NCBI RefSeq assembly: GCF_025153525.1
Contig: NZ_JANZNR010000006.1
Span: forward strand, 124,001 to 188,000
Reading direction: 5' to 3'
Source of the DNA: Psychroserpens sp. SPM9
GTDB lineage: Bacteria; Bacteroidota; Bacteroidia; Flavobacteriales; Flavobacteriaceae
DNA length: 64,000 nucleotides
The notes under the pieces are model-generated. The model saw only the letters and a list, made by a program, of their open reading frames with translations. It was not told the DNA's origin and did no database searches. Positions 27,897-37,854 of this stretch are shown piece after piece (position 1 is the first letter of the stretch; every line of letters starts with the position of its first letter). Both the position numbers and the translations under genes were made by a program.

Positions 27897-27928
27897 TGGT
27901 TTTCGACACGATGTCGAACCTAAAACCA
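27897..27928. repeat. Hairpin in the rpsN-rpsH spacer
   Basis: TTCGACA (27902-27908) pairs perfectly with TGTCGAA (27912-27918) around a 3-base loop. An outer pair, TGGTT with AACCA-like bases (27897-27901 and 27924-27928), extends it with a bulge. It lies about 20 bases before the rpsH start in a 91-base gap and is not followed by a T-run. Confidence 0.65.
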
Positions 27929-27968
27929 ATTTATAATTCTTGTTGTAATCGCGATAAAACGATTTGGT

Positions 27969-28238
27969 CTACCAAGATGCTTTTTTAACACCTGGAATCA
28001 AACCTTGGTTTGCCATTTCACGGAATGTTACACGTGAAATACCGAAAGTTCTCATATACCCTTTTGGTCTTCCAGTTAACTTGCAACGGTTATGTTGACG
28101 TATTGGAGAAGCATTTTTTGGTAACTTTTGTAATGCTTCGTAATCTCCAGCTTCTTTTAAAGCTTTACGTTTCTCAGCATATTTTGCTACTGTTTTTGCT
28201 CTTTTTACCTCACGGGCTTTCATTGATTCTTTAGCCAT
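27969..28238 (-). CDS. rpsN: 30S ribosomal protein S14, zinc-free form
   Basis: An 89-residue S14 of the long, zinc-free type. It has [20 protein letters not shown], then [25 protein letters not shown] read in parts, without the CxxC pairs of the short 61-residue form. It starts 3 bases after rplE. The gap to rpsH downstream is 91 bases. Confidence 0.97.
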   Translation of the reverse strand: MAKESMKAREVKRAKTVAKYAEKRKALKEAGDYEALQKLPKNASPIRQHNRCKLTGRPKGYMRTFGISRVTFREMANQGLIPGVKKASW

Positions 28239-28241
28239 ATC

Positions 28242-28793
28242 TTAGTTCTTTTGAAAAGGTAAACCCAATTCAGTTAATAACGATTTTGCTTCTTTATCTG
28301 TTTCTGCAGATGTTACGAAAGTAATATCCATACCAGAGATTTTATTGATTTTATCAATATTGATTTCTGGGAAGATAATTTGTTCAACAACACCTAAGTT
28401 ATAGTTTCCGCGACCATCAAAACCTGTTGCCTTGATACCATTAAAATCTCTAACTCGTGGTAAAGCTGAAGTTACTAAACGATCTAAAAACTCATACATT
28501 TGCTCTCCTCTTAACGTCACACGCACACCAATTGGCATCCCTTTACGTAATTTAAAAGAGGCAACATCCTTTTTAGAAAGTGTCGCTACAGCTTTTTGAC
28601 CAGATATCATTGTTAATTCATCAATTGCATGATCAATTAATTTTTTATCGGCAACAGCAGCTCCAACACCTTTAGATATAACGATCTTTTTAAGTTTAGG
28701 AACTTGCATTACGTTTTTATATCCGAATTCTTCTGTAAGAGCAGAAACTACTTTGTCCTTGTACTCTTGTTTTAATCTTGGAATATAAGCCAT
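28242..28793 (-). CDS. rplE: 50S ribosomal protein L5
   Basis: A 183-residue 5S rRNA-binding protein that contacts P-site tRNA and the small subunit. It has [17 protein letters not shown], the [22 protein letters not shown] segment read in parts, and a C-terminal [19 protein letters not shown]. It is 2 bases after rplX. Confidence 0.98.
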   Translation of the reverse strand: MAYIPRLKQEYKDKVVSALTEEFGYKNVMQVPKLKKIVISKGVGAAVADKKLIDHAIDELTMISGQKAVATLSKKDVASFKLRKGMPIGVRVTLRGEQMYEFLDRLVTSALPRVRDFNGIKATGFDGRGNYNLGVVEQIIFPEINIDKINKISGMDITFVTSAETDKEAKSLLTELGLPFQKN

Positions 28794-28795
28794 AA

Positions 28796-29119
28796 CTATA
28801 TTACTTCATTTGATTTTACTGAAAATCTTACTTTCTTGTCACCTTCAACTCTGTAACCAACTCTAGTTGTTTCTCCTTTTGAAGTTAACAACGATAAGTT
28901 AGACATGTGTATTGGTGCTTCTTTCTCTACAATGCCTCCTTGAGGGTTTTGTGCACTTGGTTTCGTATGTTTCTTAACCATGTTTACACCTTCAATGATG
29001 GCTTTGTTTTTATCTTTTAATACTTTAAGAACTTTACCTTCGGTACCTTTATGGTCTCCAGCTATTACTTGTACAGTATCTCCTGATTTAATTTTAAACT
29101 TTGTCATTTTATTAGTCAT
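28796..29119 (-). CDS. rplX: 50S ribosomal protein L24
   Basis: A 107-residue assembly-initiator protein with a KOW motif ([20 protein letters not shown], about 12-31). ATG 29119 overlaps the rplN stop as TAATG, suggesting coupled translation. A second ATG at 29107 ([10 protein letters not shown]) fits the usual family start equally well, and I cannot decide between them. Confidence 0.96.
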   Translation of the reverse strand: MTNKMTKFKIKSGDTVQVIAGDHKGTEGKVLKVLKDKNKAIIEGVNMVKKHTKPSAQNPQGGIVEKEAPIHMSNLSLLTSKGETTRVGYRVEGDKKVRFSVKSNEVI

Positions 29120-29487
29120 TAAAGCACTTCTGGTGCTAATGATACAATTTTCATGAATTGCTTATCACGAAGTTCTCTAGCTACGGGTCCAAAAACACGT
29201 GTACCTCTCATTTCTCCTGTTGGATTTAAAAGGACACAAGCGTTATCATCGAATCTAATATAAGATCCGTCTGGACGTCTCACTTCTTTTTTAGTACGAA
29301 CAACTACTGCTGTTGATACTGCTCCTTTTTTAATGTTTCCATTAGGAGTCGCATCTTTTACTGAGACTACAATTTTATCTCCAATAGAAGCGTATCTTCT
29401 TTTTGTACCACCTAGAACACGGATTGTTAAAACTTCCTTTGCTCCAGTGTTATCAGCTACTTTTAATCTTGATTCTTGTTGTACCAT
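29119..29487 (-). CDS. rplN: 50S ribosomal protein L14
   Basis: A 122-residue protein at the subunit interface, the docking site of the silencing factor RsfS encoded at 7629-8000. It has [39 protein letters not shown] and [23 protein letters not shown] read in parts. Length is exactly typical. Confidence 0.98.
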   Translation of the reverse strand: MVQQESRLKVADNTGAKEVLTIRVLGGTKRRYASIGDKIVVSVKDATPNGNIKKGAVSTAVVVRTKKEVRRPDGSYIRFDDNACVLLNPTGEMRGTRVFGPVARELRDKQFMKIVSLAPEVL

Positions 29488-29489
29488 AA

Positions 29490-29747
29490 TTACTTCGCTC
29501 TTTCAATTATTTCTACTAATCTCCAACATTTAGATTTACTTAAAGGTCGTGTTTCCATGATCTTTACAGTATCTCCAATGTTACAATCGTTTGTTTCGTC
29601 GTGAGCAACATATTTCTTTGTTTTCAAAACGAACTTTCCGTACATAGGGTGTTTTACTTTTTTAACTTCAGCAACCACGATTGATTTCTGCATTTTGTTA
29701 CTCGTAACAACTCCTATACGCTCTTTTCTTAAATTTCTTTTTTCCAT
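29490..29747 (-). CDS. rpsQ: 30S ribosomal protein S17
   Basis: An 85-residue OB-fold protein that binds 16S rRNA early in assembly. Features are [39 protein letters not shown] and [13 protein letters not shown]. It starts 18 bases after rpmC and ends 2 bases before rplN. Confidence 0.97.
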   Translation of the reverse strand: MEKRNLRKERIGVVTSNKMQKSIVVAEVKKVKHPMYGKFVLKTKKYVAHDETNDCNIGDTVKIMETRPLSKSKCWRLVEIIERAK

Positions 29748-29765
29748 CTTTCAGCCAGAATACAA

Positions 29766-29957
29766 TTATTGTATTTCTCTTTTAGTTAATTCTGTTGCAA
29801 TTCTTGCTACTGAACGTCTAACGTTACGTAACTGAATTGGATTATCTAATGGAGAGATTGCATGTGCCATTTTAAGGTCTGCATAACTCTGTTTAGTTTC
29901 ACTAAGTTTCTCTTGTAACTCAGCTACTGATAATTCTTTAATTTCTGATTGTTTCAT
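29766..29957 (-). CDS. rpmC: 50S ribosomal protein L29
   Basis: A 63-residue two-helix protein near the peptide tunnel exit. It has MKQSEIKELSVAELQEKLS and the conserved helix PIQLRNVRRSVARIATEL. Normal length. It lies between rplP and rpsQ. Confidence 0.96.
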   Translation of the reverse strand: MKQSEIKELSVAELQEKLSETKQSYADLKMAHAISPLDNPIQLRNVRRSVARIATELTKREIQ

Positions 29958-29970
29958 AATATCAAATAAA

Positions 29971-30390
29971 TTATGCTTCGTAATCTCTAGCGATTAAAAA
30001 CTTAGTTTTCACAGGTAGTTTTTGAGCTGCTAAGCGTAATGCTTCTTTTGCAACTTCGATAGGTACTCCACCAACTTCGAATATAATTCTACCTGGTTTC
30101 ACAACAGCTACCCAATATTCAACAGCACCTTTTCCTTTACCCATACGTACCTCTAAAGGTTTCTTGGTAATTGGTTTGTCTGGAAATACTTTAATCCATA
30201 ATTGACCTTCTCTTTTCATGTAACGCGTTGCAGCAATACGAGCCGCTTCGATTTGACGAGAAGTCAAAAAATTAGAATCTAAAGATTTTATACCAAACAT
30301 ACCATACGAAAGTGTGTGTCCTCTTCCAGTATTTCCTTTCATACGTCCTTTTTGGACTTTACGAAATTTTGTTCTTTTCGGTTGTAACAT
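29971..30390 (-). CDS. rplP: 50S ribosomal protein L16
   Basis: A 139-residue protein that helps position A-site tRNA. It has [46 protein letters not shown] read in parts, and [11 protein letters not shown]. It lies 19 bases after rpsC. Confidence 0.98.
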   Translation of the reverse strand: MLQPKRTKFRKVQKGRMKGNTGRGHTLSYGMFGIKSLDSNFLTSRQIEAARIAATRYMKREGQLWIKVFPDKPITKKPLEVRMGKGKGAVEYWVAVVKPGRIIFEVGGVPIEVAKEALRLAAQKLPVKTKFLIARDYEA

Positions 30391-30409
30391 TTTTACTTTT
30401 CTTTAAAAA

Positions 30410-31126
30410 TTACTTTCTACGACGAGATTTGTTCCCACCACGTCCTCCAGACTTGCCACCTTGTTTCTTAGACAAGCCAACTAATGGAGAAAGTTCTCTT
30501 TTTCCGTACACTTCACCTTTCATGATCCATACTTTTACACCTAATCTACCGTAAGTAGTATGTGCTTCAACTAAAGCATAGTCAATATCAGCTCTAAATG
30601 TAGATAAAGGAATACGTCCTTCTTTATAATGTTCGCTACGTGCCATTTCAGCACCATTTAAACGACCACTAATTTGAATTTTTATTCCTTCAGCATTCAT
30701 ACGCATAGCAGCAGCAATTGCCATTTTGATTGCACGTCTGTAAGAGATACGATTCTCAATTTGACGAGCAACACTTGATCCTACTAAAAACGCATCAAGT
30801 TCAGGTCTTTTAATTTCAAAGATGTTTAACTGAACTTCTTTTCCAGTAATTTTCTTAAGCTCTTCTTTTAACTTGTCTACCTCTTGGCCACCTTTACCGA
30901 TAATAATACCAGGTCTAGCAGTAGTGATAGTAACGGTTACAAGTTTAAGCGTACGCTCAATAATAACTCTAGATACACTAGCTTTTGATAAACGAGCATG
31001 GATATACTTTCTGATTTTATCGTCTTCAGCAAGTTTATCACCATAATCATTTCCACCATACCAGTTAGATTCCCATCCTCTGATAATTCCTAAACGATTT
31101 CCGATTGGATTTGTCTTTTGTCCCAT
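30410..31126 (-). CDS. rpsC: 30S ribosomal protein S3
   Basis: A 238-residue protein at the mRNA entry tunnel with a KH domain ([19 protein letters not shown], about 73-91) and a C-terminal domain with [20 protein letters not shown]-like sequence ([15 protein letters not shown]). A short Gly/Arg/Lys-rich tail ends the chain. It lies 8 bases after rplV. Confidence 0.98.
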   Translation of the reverse strand: MGQKTNPIGNRLGIIRGWESNWYGGNDYGDKLAEDDKIRKYIHARLSKASVSRVIIERTLKLVTVTITTARPGIIIGKGGQEVDKLKEELKKITGKEVQLNIFEIKRPELDAFLVGSSVARQIENRISYRRAIKMAIAAAMRMNAEGIKIQISGRLNGAEMARSEHYKEGRIPLSTFRADIDYALVEAHTTYGRLGVKVWIMKGEVYGKRELSPLVGLSKKQGGKSGGRGGNKSRRRK

Positions 31127-31134
31127 ATCTCTAT

Positions 31135-31542
31135 TTAAGCTTGTGTGTTATTTTTAGCTCCAATCACAACAGTTACGTGATTAGATCTTTTTCTAATTCT
31201 GTGTGCACGACCTTGAGGTGCTGGACGTAATCTTTTTAACATAGATCCGCCATCAACTCTAATCTCTTGAACAAATAAATCTGCTTCTTCAATATCAGCA
31301 TCTTCATTTTTAGCTTGCCAGTTAGCAATTGCAGATAAAAGTAATTTCTCTAATCTACGTGAGGCTTCTTTTTGGCTAAATCTCAAGATTTGTAATGCTT
31401 TTTCAGCTTCTTTTCCTCTTACCAAGTCTGCAACTAAACGCATTTTTCTTGGTGAAGTTGGACAGTTATTCAACTTTGCAAATGCAACTTTCTTTCTGTC
31501 TTCCTTAATAGCGTCTGCCATTTGTTTTTTACGACTTCCCAT
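31135..31542 (-). CDS. rplV: 50S ribosomal protein L22
   Basis: A 135-residue protein whose long hairpin lines the peptide exit tunnel near the macrolide site. Motifs: [19 protein letters not shown], and the hairpin region [20 protein letters not shown]. The N-terminus [18 protein letters not shown] is longer than in E. coli. It lies 5 bases after rpsS. Confidence 0.97.
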   Translation of the reverse strand: MGSRKKQMADAIKEDRKKVAFAKLNNCPTSPRKMRLVADLVRGKEAEKALQILRFSQKEASRRLEKLLLSAIANWQAKNEDADIEEADLFVQEIRVDGGSMLKRLRPAPQGRAHRIRKRSNHVTVVIGAKNNTQA

Positions 31543-31547
31543 AGCTA

Positions 31548-31826
31548 CTATTTTTTACCTTTATTTTTTGCACCTGCGTGACCTCTAAACGATCGTGTTG
31601 GTGAAAATTCTCCTAATTTATGACCTACCATGTTTTCAGTTACATAAACTGGTACAAATTGACGACCATTATGAACAGCGATTGTTTGTCCAACAAAATC
31701 TGGAGAAATCATTGAGGCTCTAGACCACGTTTTGATTACTGTCTTTTTGTTTGAAGCTACATTCTCTTCAACTTTTTTATTCAATTTGTAATGGATGTAA
31801 GGTCCTTTTTTTAATGAACGTGCCAT
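31548..31826 (-). CDS. rpsS: 30S ribosomal protein S19
   Basis: A 92-residue 30S head protein that pairs with S13. It has [39 protein letters not shown] and [17 protein letters not shown]. It lies 10 bases after rplB. Confidence 0.98.
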   Translation of the reverse strand: MARSLKKGPYIHYKLNKKVEENVASNKKTVIKTWSRASMISPDFVGQTIAVHNGRQFVPVYVTENMVGHKLGEFSPTRSFRGHAGAKNKGKK

Positions 31827-31836
31827 ATTATCTCAA

Positions 31837-32664
31837 TTATTTCTTTCTACGTTCTACAATATACTTATTACTCGCTTTAGTTTTAGAACGTGTTCTATAA
31901 CCTTTAGCCGGAATACCATTTCTAGATCTTGGGTGTCCTCCTGAAGATTTACCTTCACCACCACCCATTGGGTGATCGACTGGATTCATTACCACTGGTC
32001 TTACTCTTGGTCTTCTACCTAACCATCTAGTACGTCCTGCTTTACCAGAAACCGTTAACTGATGATCAGAGTTAGAAACTACACCAATAGTTGCCATACA
32101 TTCAGAAAGAATCATTCGTGTTTCTCCTGATGGTAATTTAACTGTAGCAAACTTCCCGTCTCTTGCCATTAATTGAGCAAATGCACCTGCACTTCTTGCC
32201 ATTACTGCTCCTTGTCCAGGACGTAATTCGATACAAGAAATGATAGTACCTAATGGGATTTCACTTAATGGCATAGCATTACCAATTTCTGGTGCTATTC
32301 CTTCTTTACCAGACACTACATTTTGCCCAACTTGCAAACCATTTTGAGCAATGATGTAACGCTTTTCGCCATCTTGATAGTTCAATAATGCTATAAACGC
32401 TGTTCTGTTTGGATCATATTGGATTGACATAACTTCACCAGGAATTCCAGTTTTGTTACGTTGAAAATCGATAATACGATACTTTCTTTTATGACCTCCA
32501 CCAATTTGGCGCATGGTCATTTTTCCTCGATTGTTTCTACCACCAGATCTTTTATTCGGAACGAGTAAACTCTTTTCCGGCTTATCAGTAGTAATGGCAT
32601 CGAATCCATTAACTACTCTAAAACGCTGAGCTGATGTGATTGGTTTTAATTTTCTTACTGACAT
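31837..32664 (-). CDS. rplB: 50S ribosomal protein L2
   Basis: A 275-residue protein of the peptidyl-transferase region and a main link between subunits. It has [20 protein letters not shown] near 38-57 and the C-terminal signature [20 protein letters not shown] with the conserved active-region His. Normal length. It lies 10 bases after rplW. Confidence 0.98.
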   Translation of the reverse strand: MSVRKLKPITSAQRFRVVNGFDAITTDKPEKSLLVPNKRSGGRNNRGKMTMRQIGGGHKRKYRIIDFQRNKTGIPGEVMSIQYDPNRTAFIALLNYQDGEKRYIIAQNGLQVGQNVVSGKEGIAPEIGNAMPLSEIPLGTIISCIELRPGQGAVMARSAGAFAQLMARDGKFATVKLPSGETRMILSECMATIGVVSNSDHQLTVSGKAGRTRWLGRRPRVRPVVMNPVDHPMGGGEGKSSGGHPRSRNGIPAKGYRTRSKTKASNKYIVERRKK

Positions 32665-32674
32665 TCTTGTCTAA

Positions 32675-32965
32675 TTACATGTTAGTGTATAAATCAATTA
32701 CTTCACCTTCCGCCAGTTGTACAATTGCTTTTTTAACAGCATTTGTTTTACCATGTTGAATACCTGTTTTTGTATAACGGGTACTACGATCTGGACGGAC
32801 ATTTATAGTACGAACTTTTTCAACAGAGACACCATAAGCAGCTTCAACTGCTTTTTTGATTTCTACCTTGTTCGCCTTGGTGTTCACTTGAAATGTAAAG
32901 CAGTTATTCAACTCACTATTGGTTGTCGCTTTTTCAGTGATAATAGGTTTAATTAAGATACTCAT
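32675..32965 (-). CDS. rplW: 50S ribosomal protein L23
   Basis: A 96-residue exit-tunnel protein, the docking site for trigger factor and SRP. It has LIKPIITEKATTNSELNNCF, KVEIKKAVEAAYGVSVEKVRT and a basic loop. It lies 7 bases after rplD. Confidence 0.96.
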   Translation of the reverse strand: MSILIKPIITEKATTNSELNNCFTFQVNTKANKVEIKKAVEAAYGVSVEKVRTINVRPDRSTRYTKTGIQHGKTNAVKKAIVQLAEGEVIDLYTNM

Positions 32966-32972
32966 TGTCTAC

Positions 32973-33602
32973 TTATTTACTTAAATTCGATTCAATTCCT
33001 TCTAAAGAACTCTCTAGAAGAACTAATTTATTTGCGTTTAAAATTTTATAAGTACTTAATTCTGAATTAGTTACAACTTCAGAGCCTTTAAAATTTCGTG
33101 ATGACAAATATACATTATTATTTGACGCACCCAACACAAACAACGATTTTTTGTCTTGAATATCAAGTGCTTTCAATACTGCTGTAAAGTTTTTCGTTTT
33201 TGGAGCATCAAAATTGAAGTCTTCCAATACAACGATATCTTTATCATTAGCTTTCATTGTTAACACTGATTTACGTGCTAAACGCTTCAGGTTTTTATTC
33301 AATTTAAAGCTATAGTTTCTAGGTCTTGGTCCGAACATACGTCCACCACCTTTAAATACACCAGATTTGATACTACCTGCTCTTGCAGTACCTGTACCTT
33401 TTTGTTTTTTAATCTTACGTGTACTTCCTGCAATTTCTGCTCTTTCTTTAGCCTTATGCGTTCCTTGACGTTGGTTAGCAAGATATTGCTTAACATCTAA
33501 GTATACGGCATGATTATTAGGCTCAATAGCAAACACATCTTTAGAAAGGTCTACCTGTCTACCTGTGTCTTTTCCGTTTATATCTAAAACTGCTACTTTC
33601 AT
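32973..33602 (-). CDS. rplD: 50S ribosomal protein L4
   Basis: A 209-residue exit-tunnel protein that in E. coli also represses the S10 operon. The open frame reaches 33647, but the family start [19 protein letters not shown] begins at ATG 33602, which shares one base with the rplC stop (TAATG). Typical parts: [19 protein letters not shown] and [20 protein letters not shown], with [18 protein letters not shown]. Confidence 0.97.
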   Translation of the reverse strand: MKVAVLDINGKDTGRQVDLSKDVFAIEPNNHAVYLDVKQYLANQRQGTHKAKERAEIAGSTRKIKKQKGTGTARAGSIKSGVFKGGGRMFGPRPRNYSFKLNKNLKRLARKSVLTMKANDKDIVVLEDFNFDAPKTKNFTAVLKALDIQDKKSLFVLGASNNNVYLSSRNFKGSEVVTNSELSTYKILNANKLVLLESSLEGIESNLSK

Positions 33603-34219
33603 TACTTCTGAATAATTACATAAGAGTTTTTGTGTCCTGGAACACATCCTTTAACCACAAGTAAGTTCTTTTCAGGAACTACTTTATAGACTCTTAAATT
33701 TTCAACATTCACTCTTTCGCCACCCATTCTTCCGGCCATTTTCATTCCTTTGAATACTCTCGCAGGATATGAAGCAGCACCAATAGAACCTGGAGCTCTT
33801 AAACGGTTGTGTTGACCATGCGTTGCTTGTCCAACTCCACCAAATCCATGACGTTTTACAACACCTTGGAAACCTTTACCTTTAGAAGTTCCTGCAATAT
33901 CAACAAATTCACCTTCGATAAAGTGCTCTACTGTTATGGCATCACCTAATTTGTAATCTCCTTCAAATCCTTGAAATTCCGCGACTTTTGCTTTAACAGA
34001 AGTACCAGCTTTTTTGGCGTGACCAATTTCAGCTTTTGTAGCACTTTTCTCTGTCTTGTCATCGAAACCAAGTTGAAGGGCATTGTACCCGTCGACCTCT
34101 TCGGTTCTGACTTGGGTAACGATACATGGTCCAGCTTCGATTACTGTACATGGAATGTTCTTTCCATTTTCATCGAAAATGCTGGTCATACCGATTTTTC
34201 TTCCTATTAACCCAGACAT
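33602..34219 (-). CDS. rplC: 50S ribosomal protein L3
   Basis: A 205-residue protein near the peptidyl-transferase centre. It opens [20 protein letters not shown] and has [19 protein letters not shown] (about 112-130) and [20 protein letters not shown]-like sequence. It is preceded by a 138-base structured gap after rpsJ, far longer than other gaps in the block, so it may start a separate transcript or be controlled at that point. Confidence 0.98.
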   Translation of the reverse strand: MSGLIGRKIGMTSIFDENGKNIPCTVIEAGPCIVTQVRTEEVDGYNALQLGFDDKTEKSATKAEIGHAKKAGTSVKAKVAEFQGFEGDYKLGDAITVEHFIEGEFVDIAGTSKGKGFQGVVKRHGFGGVGQATHGQHNRLRAPGSIGAASYPARVFKGMKMAGRMGGERVNVENLRVYKVVPEKNLLVVKGCVPGHKNSYVIIQK

Positions 34220-34253
34220 AATTATTAATTTATTTATTATTACTATTTATTAA

Positions 34254-34287
34254 AATTCAAGGCCGAAAATACATTCGACCTTGAATT
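34254..34287 (-). repeat. Hairpin A in the rpsJ-rplC spacer
   Basis: AATTCAAGG (34254-34262) pairs with CCTTGAATT (34279-34287), extended past one mismatch by CGAA and TTCG (34264-34267 and 34274-34277), around a 6-base loop. On the minus strand it is followed by an AT-rich stretch with TTT but no pure T-run. It could be an attenuator, a weak terminator or a processing signal. Confidence 0.7.
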
Positions 34288-34304
34288 GTATTTTTACCGT
34301 TTTT

Positions 34305-34324
34305 CCCGCGACCGCATCGGTGGG
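34305..34324 (-). repeat. Nested GC hairpin B in the rpsJ-rplC spacer
   Basis: CCC (34305-34307) with GGG (34322-34324) encloses CCG (34312-34314) and CGG (34318-34320) around an ATG/CAT loop. It is GC rich against an AT-rich background and lies between rpsJ and hairpin A. Confidence 0.5.
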
Positions 34325-34357
34325 ACATTTCTACTTCCTACGTAAGCAGGAGTTTCA

Positions 34358-34663
34358 TTACACTTTAATCTCTACTTCAACGCCACTTGGTAATTCAAGT
34401 TTCATTAAGGCATCAATTGTTTTAGAAGATGAAGAGTAAATATCTAATAAACGCTTGTAAGAGCTTAATTGAAATTGTTCTCTAGACTTCTTATTTACGT
34501 GTGGTGAACGTAATACAGTGAAAATCTTTTTGTGTGTTGGTAATGGAATTGGTCCAGTTACTACAGCACCAGTACTTTTTACTGTTTTTACAATCTTATC
34601 AGCAGACTTGTCAACTAAATTATGATCGTAAGACTTTAATTTTATTCTAATTTTCTGACTCAT
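34358..34663 (-). CDS. rpsJ: 30S ribosomal protein S10
   Basis: A 101-residue protein that also serves as NusE in transcription antitermination. It has [40 protein letters not shown] and [19 protein letters not shown]. Here it follows fusA by 12 bases and is separated from rplC by a structured 138-base gap, so it groups with the str genes rather than with the rest of the S10 cluster. Confidence 0.98.
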   Translation of the reverse strand: MSQKIRIKLKSYDHNLVDKSADKIVKTVKSTGAVVTGPIPLPTHKKIFTVLRSPHVNKKSREQFQLSSYKRLLDIYSSSSKTIDALMKLELPSGVEVEIKV

Positions 34664-34675
34664 TTTCTTTTAGTT

Positions 34676-36802
34676 TTAAGCTTCTACGCCTTTAGCTGCT
34701 TTGATAACCTCTTCTGAAATGTTAGAAGGAGTTTCAGCATAATGTGAAAATTCCATTGTTGATGTTGCACGACCTGATGATAATGTTCTTAATGTTGTCA
34801 CATAACCGAACATTTCAGATAATGGCACAGTCGCTTTTACAGTTTTTGCTCCAGCTCTGTCACCCATATCACTTACTTGACCACGACGACGGTTTAAGTC
34901 ACCTACGATATCACCCATGTTTTCTTCAGGAGTAATAACTTCAAGTTTCATGATTGGTTCCATGATTACCGCTTTAGCTGCTTTTGCCGAATTTTTAAAT
35001 CCGAGCTTCGCTGCTAATTCGAACGATAATTGATCAGAATCTACATCATGGTAAGATCCATCAGTTAATGTTACTTTCATAGCATCAACTTCGTAACCTG
35101 CTAATGGTCCGTTAACCATTGCCATTTTGAATCCTTTTTCAATTGAAGGGATAAATTCTTTAGGAACGTTACCACCTTTAATTTCAGAAACGAATTCTAA
35201 ACCAACTTTTCCTTCTTCTGCTGGCTCTAACGTAAATACGATATCAGCAAATTTACCACGTCCACCAGATTGTTTCTTATAAACTTCTCTGTGTTCAGCA
35301 CGTTGTGTAATCGCTTCTTTGTACTCTACTTGAGGTTGACCTTGATTAACTTCAACTTTAAACTCACGCTTCAAACGGTCAACAATAATATCTAAGTGAA
35401 GCTCACCCATTCCAGAGATAATCGTCTGTCCTGAAGCCTCATCAGTTCTTGCTGTAAATGTTGGATCTTCTTCAGCTAATTTCGCTAAAGCCATACCTAA
35501 TTTATCAACATCTGCTTTAGTTTTAGGCTCAACCGCGATACCAATTACTGGATCTGGGAAGTCCATAGATTCTAAAACAATAGGATGTTTTTCATCAGAC
35601 ATGGTATCACCAGTCTTGATATCTTTAAATCCAACTGCTGCTCCAATATCACCTGCTTCGATAAAATCGATAGCATTTTGTTTGTTAGAGTGCATTTGGT
35701 AGATACGTGAGATACGTTCTTTTTTACCTGAACGGTTGTTCAAGATATAAGAACCTGCATCTAAACGACCAGAATAGGCACGGAAAAATGCTAAACGACC
35801 TACGAAAGGATCGGTAGCAATTTTAAATGCTAAAGCAGCAAATGGCTCCTTTACATCTGGCTTACGTAATTCTTCTTTTTCAGTATCTGGATTGATTCCT
35901 CTAATTCCTTCTTTATCTGTTGGAGAAGGTAAGTAACGACATACAGCATCTAATAAGAACTGTACCCCTTTATTTTTAAATGCAGAACCACAAATCATAG
36001 GAATGATAGCCATATCCATTACAGCAGCTCTAAGTGCAGCATGCACTTCTTCTTCTGTAATTGAATCTTCATCTTCCATGAATTTTTCTAAAAGATCTTC
36101 ATCATAAGTTGCTACCTCTTCAATTAAAAGGGCACGATACTTACGCGCTTCAGCTTTCATTTCTTCTGGAATATCGATAACATCAAAAGTTGCCCCTTGA
36201 GTTTCGTCATGCCATACAATAGCTCTGTTTTTTACTAAATCAATGATCCCTTTAAAATCTGCTTCATCACCAATGTTTAATACAATTGGCACTGCGTTAG
36301 ATTTCAACATATCTTTTACTTGCTGACAAACTCCTAAAAAGTTAGAGCCTTGACGGTCCATTTTATTAACGAAACCAATTCTAGGCACTTTATAGTTATC
36401 AGCTAATCTCCAGTTCGTTTCAGATTGTGGCTCAACACCATCAACTGCACTGAATAAAAATACTAAACCATCTAGTACACGTAAAGAACGGTTTACCTCA
36501 ACCGTAAAATCAACGTGACCTGGAGTATCTATAATATTAAAGTGATATCCTTTTGTATCTGGAGTTGGTTGTCCATTCTCCATTGGGAAATTCCATGTAC
36601 AAGTGGTTGCAGCAGAAGTAATTGTAATACCTCTTTCCTGCTCTTGCTCCATCCAGTCCATTGTTGCAGCACCATCATGTACTTCACCAATTTTATGTGA
36701 AACCCCTGTATAATAAAGGATACGCTCTGTAGTTGTCGTTTTTCCTGCATCAATATGTGCAGCGATACCTATGTTTCTTGTGAATTTTAAATCTCTTGCC
36801 AT
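34676..36802 (-). CDS. fusA: Elongation factor G
   Basis: A 708-residue translocation GTPase. The G domain has the P-loop [19 protein letters not shown] (about 15-33), the switch [14 protein letters not shown] and the [10 protein letters not shown] base-specificity motif. Domains II to V follow, with domain IV around [14 protein letters not shown] and RGKFADIVF. Length fits. It lies between rpsG (6-base gap) and rpsJ (12-base gap). The tuf gene that follows fusA in many bacteria is absent. Confidence 0.98.
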   Translation of the reverse strand: MARDLKFTRNIGIAAHIDAGKTTTTERILYYTGVSHKIGEVHDGAATMDWMEQEQERGITITSAATTCTWNFPMENGQPTPDTKGYHFNIIDTPGHVDFTVEVNRSLRVLDGLVFLFSAVDGVEPQSETNWRLADNYKVPRIGFVNKMDRQGSNFLGVCQQVKDMLKSNAVPIVLNIGDEADFKGIIDLVKNRAIVWHDETQGATFDVIDIPEEMKAEARKYRALLIEEVATYDEDLLEKFMEDEDSITEEEVHAALRAAVMDMAIIPMICGSAFKNKGVQFLLDAVCRYLPSPTDKEGIRGINPDTEKEELRKPDVKEPFAALAFKIATDPFVGRLAFFRAYSGRLDAGSYILNNRSGKKERISRIYQMHSNKQNAIDFIEAGDIGAAVGFKDIKTGDTMSDEKHPIVLESMDFPDPVIGIAVEPKTKADVDKLGMALAKLAEEDPTFTARTDEASGQTIISGMGELHLDIIVDRLKREFKVEVNQGQPQVEYKEAITQRAEHREVYKKQSGGRGKFADIVFTLEPAEEGKVGLEFVSEIKGGNVPKEFIPSIEKGFKMAMVNGPLAGYEVDAMKVTLTDGSYHDVDSDQLSFELAAKLGFKNSAKAAKAVIMEPIMKLEVITPEENMGDIVGDLNRRRGQVSDMGDRAGAKTVKATVPLSEMFGYVTTLRTLSSGRATSTMEFSHYAETPSNISEEVIKAAKGVEA

Positions 36803-36808
36803 CTTAAA

Positions 36809-37285
36809 TTAAAATCTAAAGTGTGAGAATGCCTTATTTGCTTCTGCCATTTTGTGAGTATCAACTCGCTTCTTAACAGCTGCTCCTTCTTCTTTAGCTG
36901 CAGCTAAAATTTCAGCAGCTAATTTTTGAGGCATAGATTTTTCGTTTCTTTTTCTTGAGTAACCAATCAACCATTTCATAGCTGTTGATACTTTACGGTC
37001 TGGACGAATTTGCATTGGAATTTGGAATGTTGCTCCACCAACTCTACGGCTACGCACTTCTACGTGAGGCATAACGTTAGATAAGGCATCTTTCCAAATT
37101 TCTAAAGCTGTTTTTTCGTCATCAGTCTTTTTTGATTCTACAATATCAATAGCATCGTAGAATACTTTAAAAGCGACAGACTTCTTTCCATCCCACATCA
37201 TCATATTAACGAAACGAGTTACTAACTGATCGTTAAATCTTGGATCTGGTAAAAGCGGTCTCTTTTTTGCTGCTCTTTTTCTCAT
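36809..37285 (-). CDS. rpsG: 30S ribosomal protein S7
   Basis: A 158-residue protein that organises the 30S head. It has [39 protein letters not shown], and [20 protein letters not shown]. In E. coli S7 represses the str operon. It lies 22 bases after rpsL. Confidence 0.98.
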   Translation of the reverse strand: MRKRAAKKRPLLPDPRFNDQLVTRFVNMMMWDGKKSVAFKVFYDAIDIVESKKTDDEKTALEIWKDALSNVMPHVEVRSRRVGGATFQIPMQIRPDRKVSTAMKWLIGYSRKRNEKSMPQKLAAEILAAAKEEGAAVKKRVDTHKMAEANKAFSHFRF

Positions 37286-37307
37286 GTCTTCTTCTTAAAG
37301 TTTTTAA

Positions 37308-37682
37308 TTACTTCTTAGGGCGTTTTGCACCATACTTAGATCTACGTTGTGTTCTACCTGCAACACCTGCTGTGTCTAAGGCACCACGAACGATGTGATA
37401 TCTAACTCCTGGTAAATCTTTTACCCTTCCACCTCTAACCAATACTATCGAGTGCTCTTGTAAGTTGTGTCCTTCTCCACCGATGTATGCGTTAACCTCG
37501 TTTCCGTTTGTTAAACGAACCCTTGCTACCTTACGCATTGCTGAGTTAGGTTTCTTAGGTGTCGTCGTGTAAACACGAGTACACACACCACGTCTTTGTG
37601 GACACGAATCTAAAGCAGCCGATTTACTCTTCTTGGTTATTTTGGCTCTTCCTTTTCGTACTAATTGTGAAATTGTTGGCAT
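37308..37682 (-). CDS. rpsL: 30S ribosomal protein S12
   Basis: A 124-residue decoding-centre protein, first gene of the block. It has [40 protein letters not shown] with the streptomycin-site Lys in TPKKPNS, and [17 protein letters not shown] with the second Lys. Both Lys positions have the usual sensitive-type residue. A strong promoter and leader hairpin lie upstream. Confidence 0.98.
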   Translation of the reverse strand: MPTISQLVRKGRAKITKKSKSAALDSCPQRRGVCTRVYTTTPKKPNSAMRKVARVRLTNGNEVNAYIGGEGHNLQEHSIVLVRGGRVKDLPGVRYHIVRGALDTAGVAGRTQRRSKYGAKRPKK

Positions 37683-37707
37683 ATATTACTATATAATTTT
37701 TATTAAA

Positions 37708-37723
37708 CCCTCTCCTTAGAGGG
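37708..37723 (-). promoter_or_regulatory. 5'-end hairpin of the rpsL leader
   Basis: CCCTCT (37708-37713) pairs with AGAGGG (37718-37723) around a 4-base loop. It lies 4-19 bases downstream of the -7 element, so it would sit at the very 5' end of the mRNA. It may protect the transcript from decay or act in control of the operon. Confidence 0.65.
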
Positions 37724-37726
37724 CTG

Positions 37727-37757
37727 CAAAGGTAGAAATAAATATCAATAATTCAAA
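37727..37757 (-). promoter_or_regulatory. Promoter of the ribosomal-protein block
   Basis: On the minus strand TTTG (37754-37757), a 19-base spacer and TACCTTTG (37727-37734) match the Bacteroidota -33/-7 consensus fully. It faces rpsL with a leader of about 35-40 bases. No clear promoter of equal quality was seen between rpsL and rpsK. Confidence 0.88.
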
Positions 37758-37854
37758 CCCATAGCTATTAATTTTAGAAAGTTTTTCAATTTATTTTTAT
37801 AGTCAGATATTTTTACTGATTAATTTCCGTTAGATTTGAATAATATTTCTATGA

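Noticed and set aside
33299-33496. A 65-codon minus-strand frame within rplD
   Set aside because: A frame shadow of L4.
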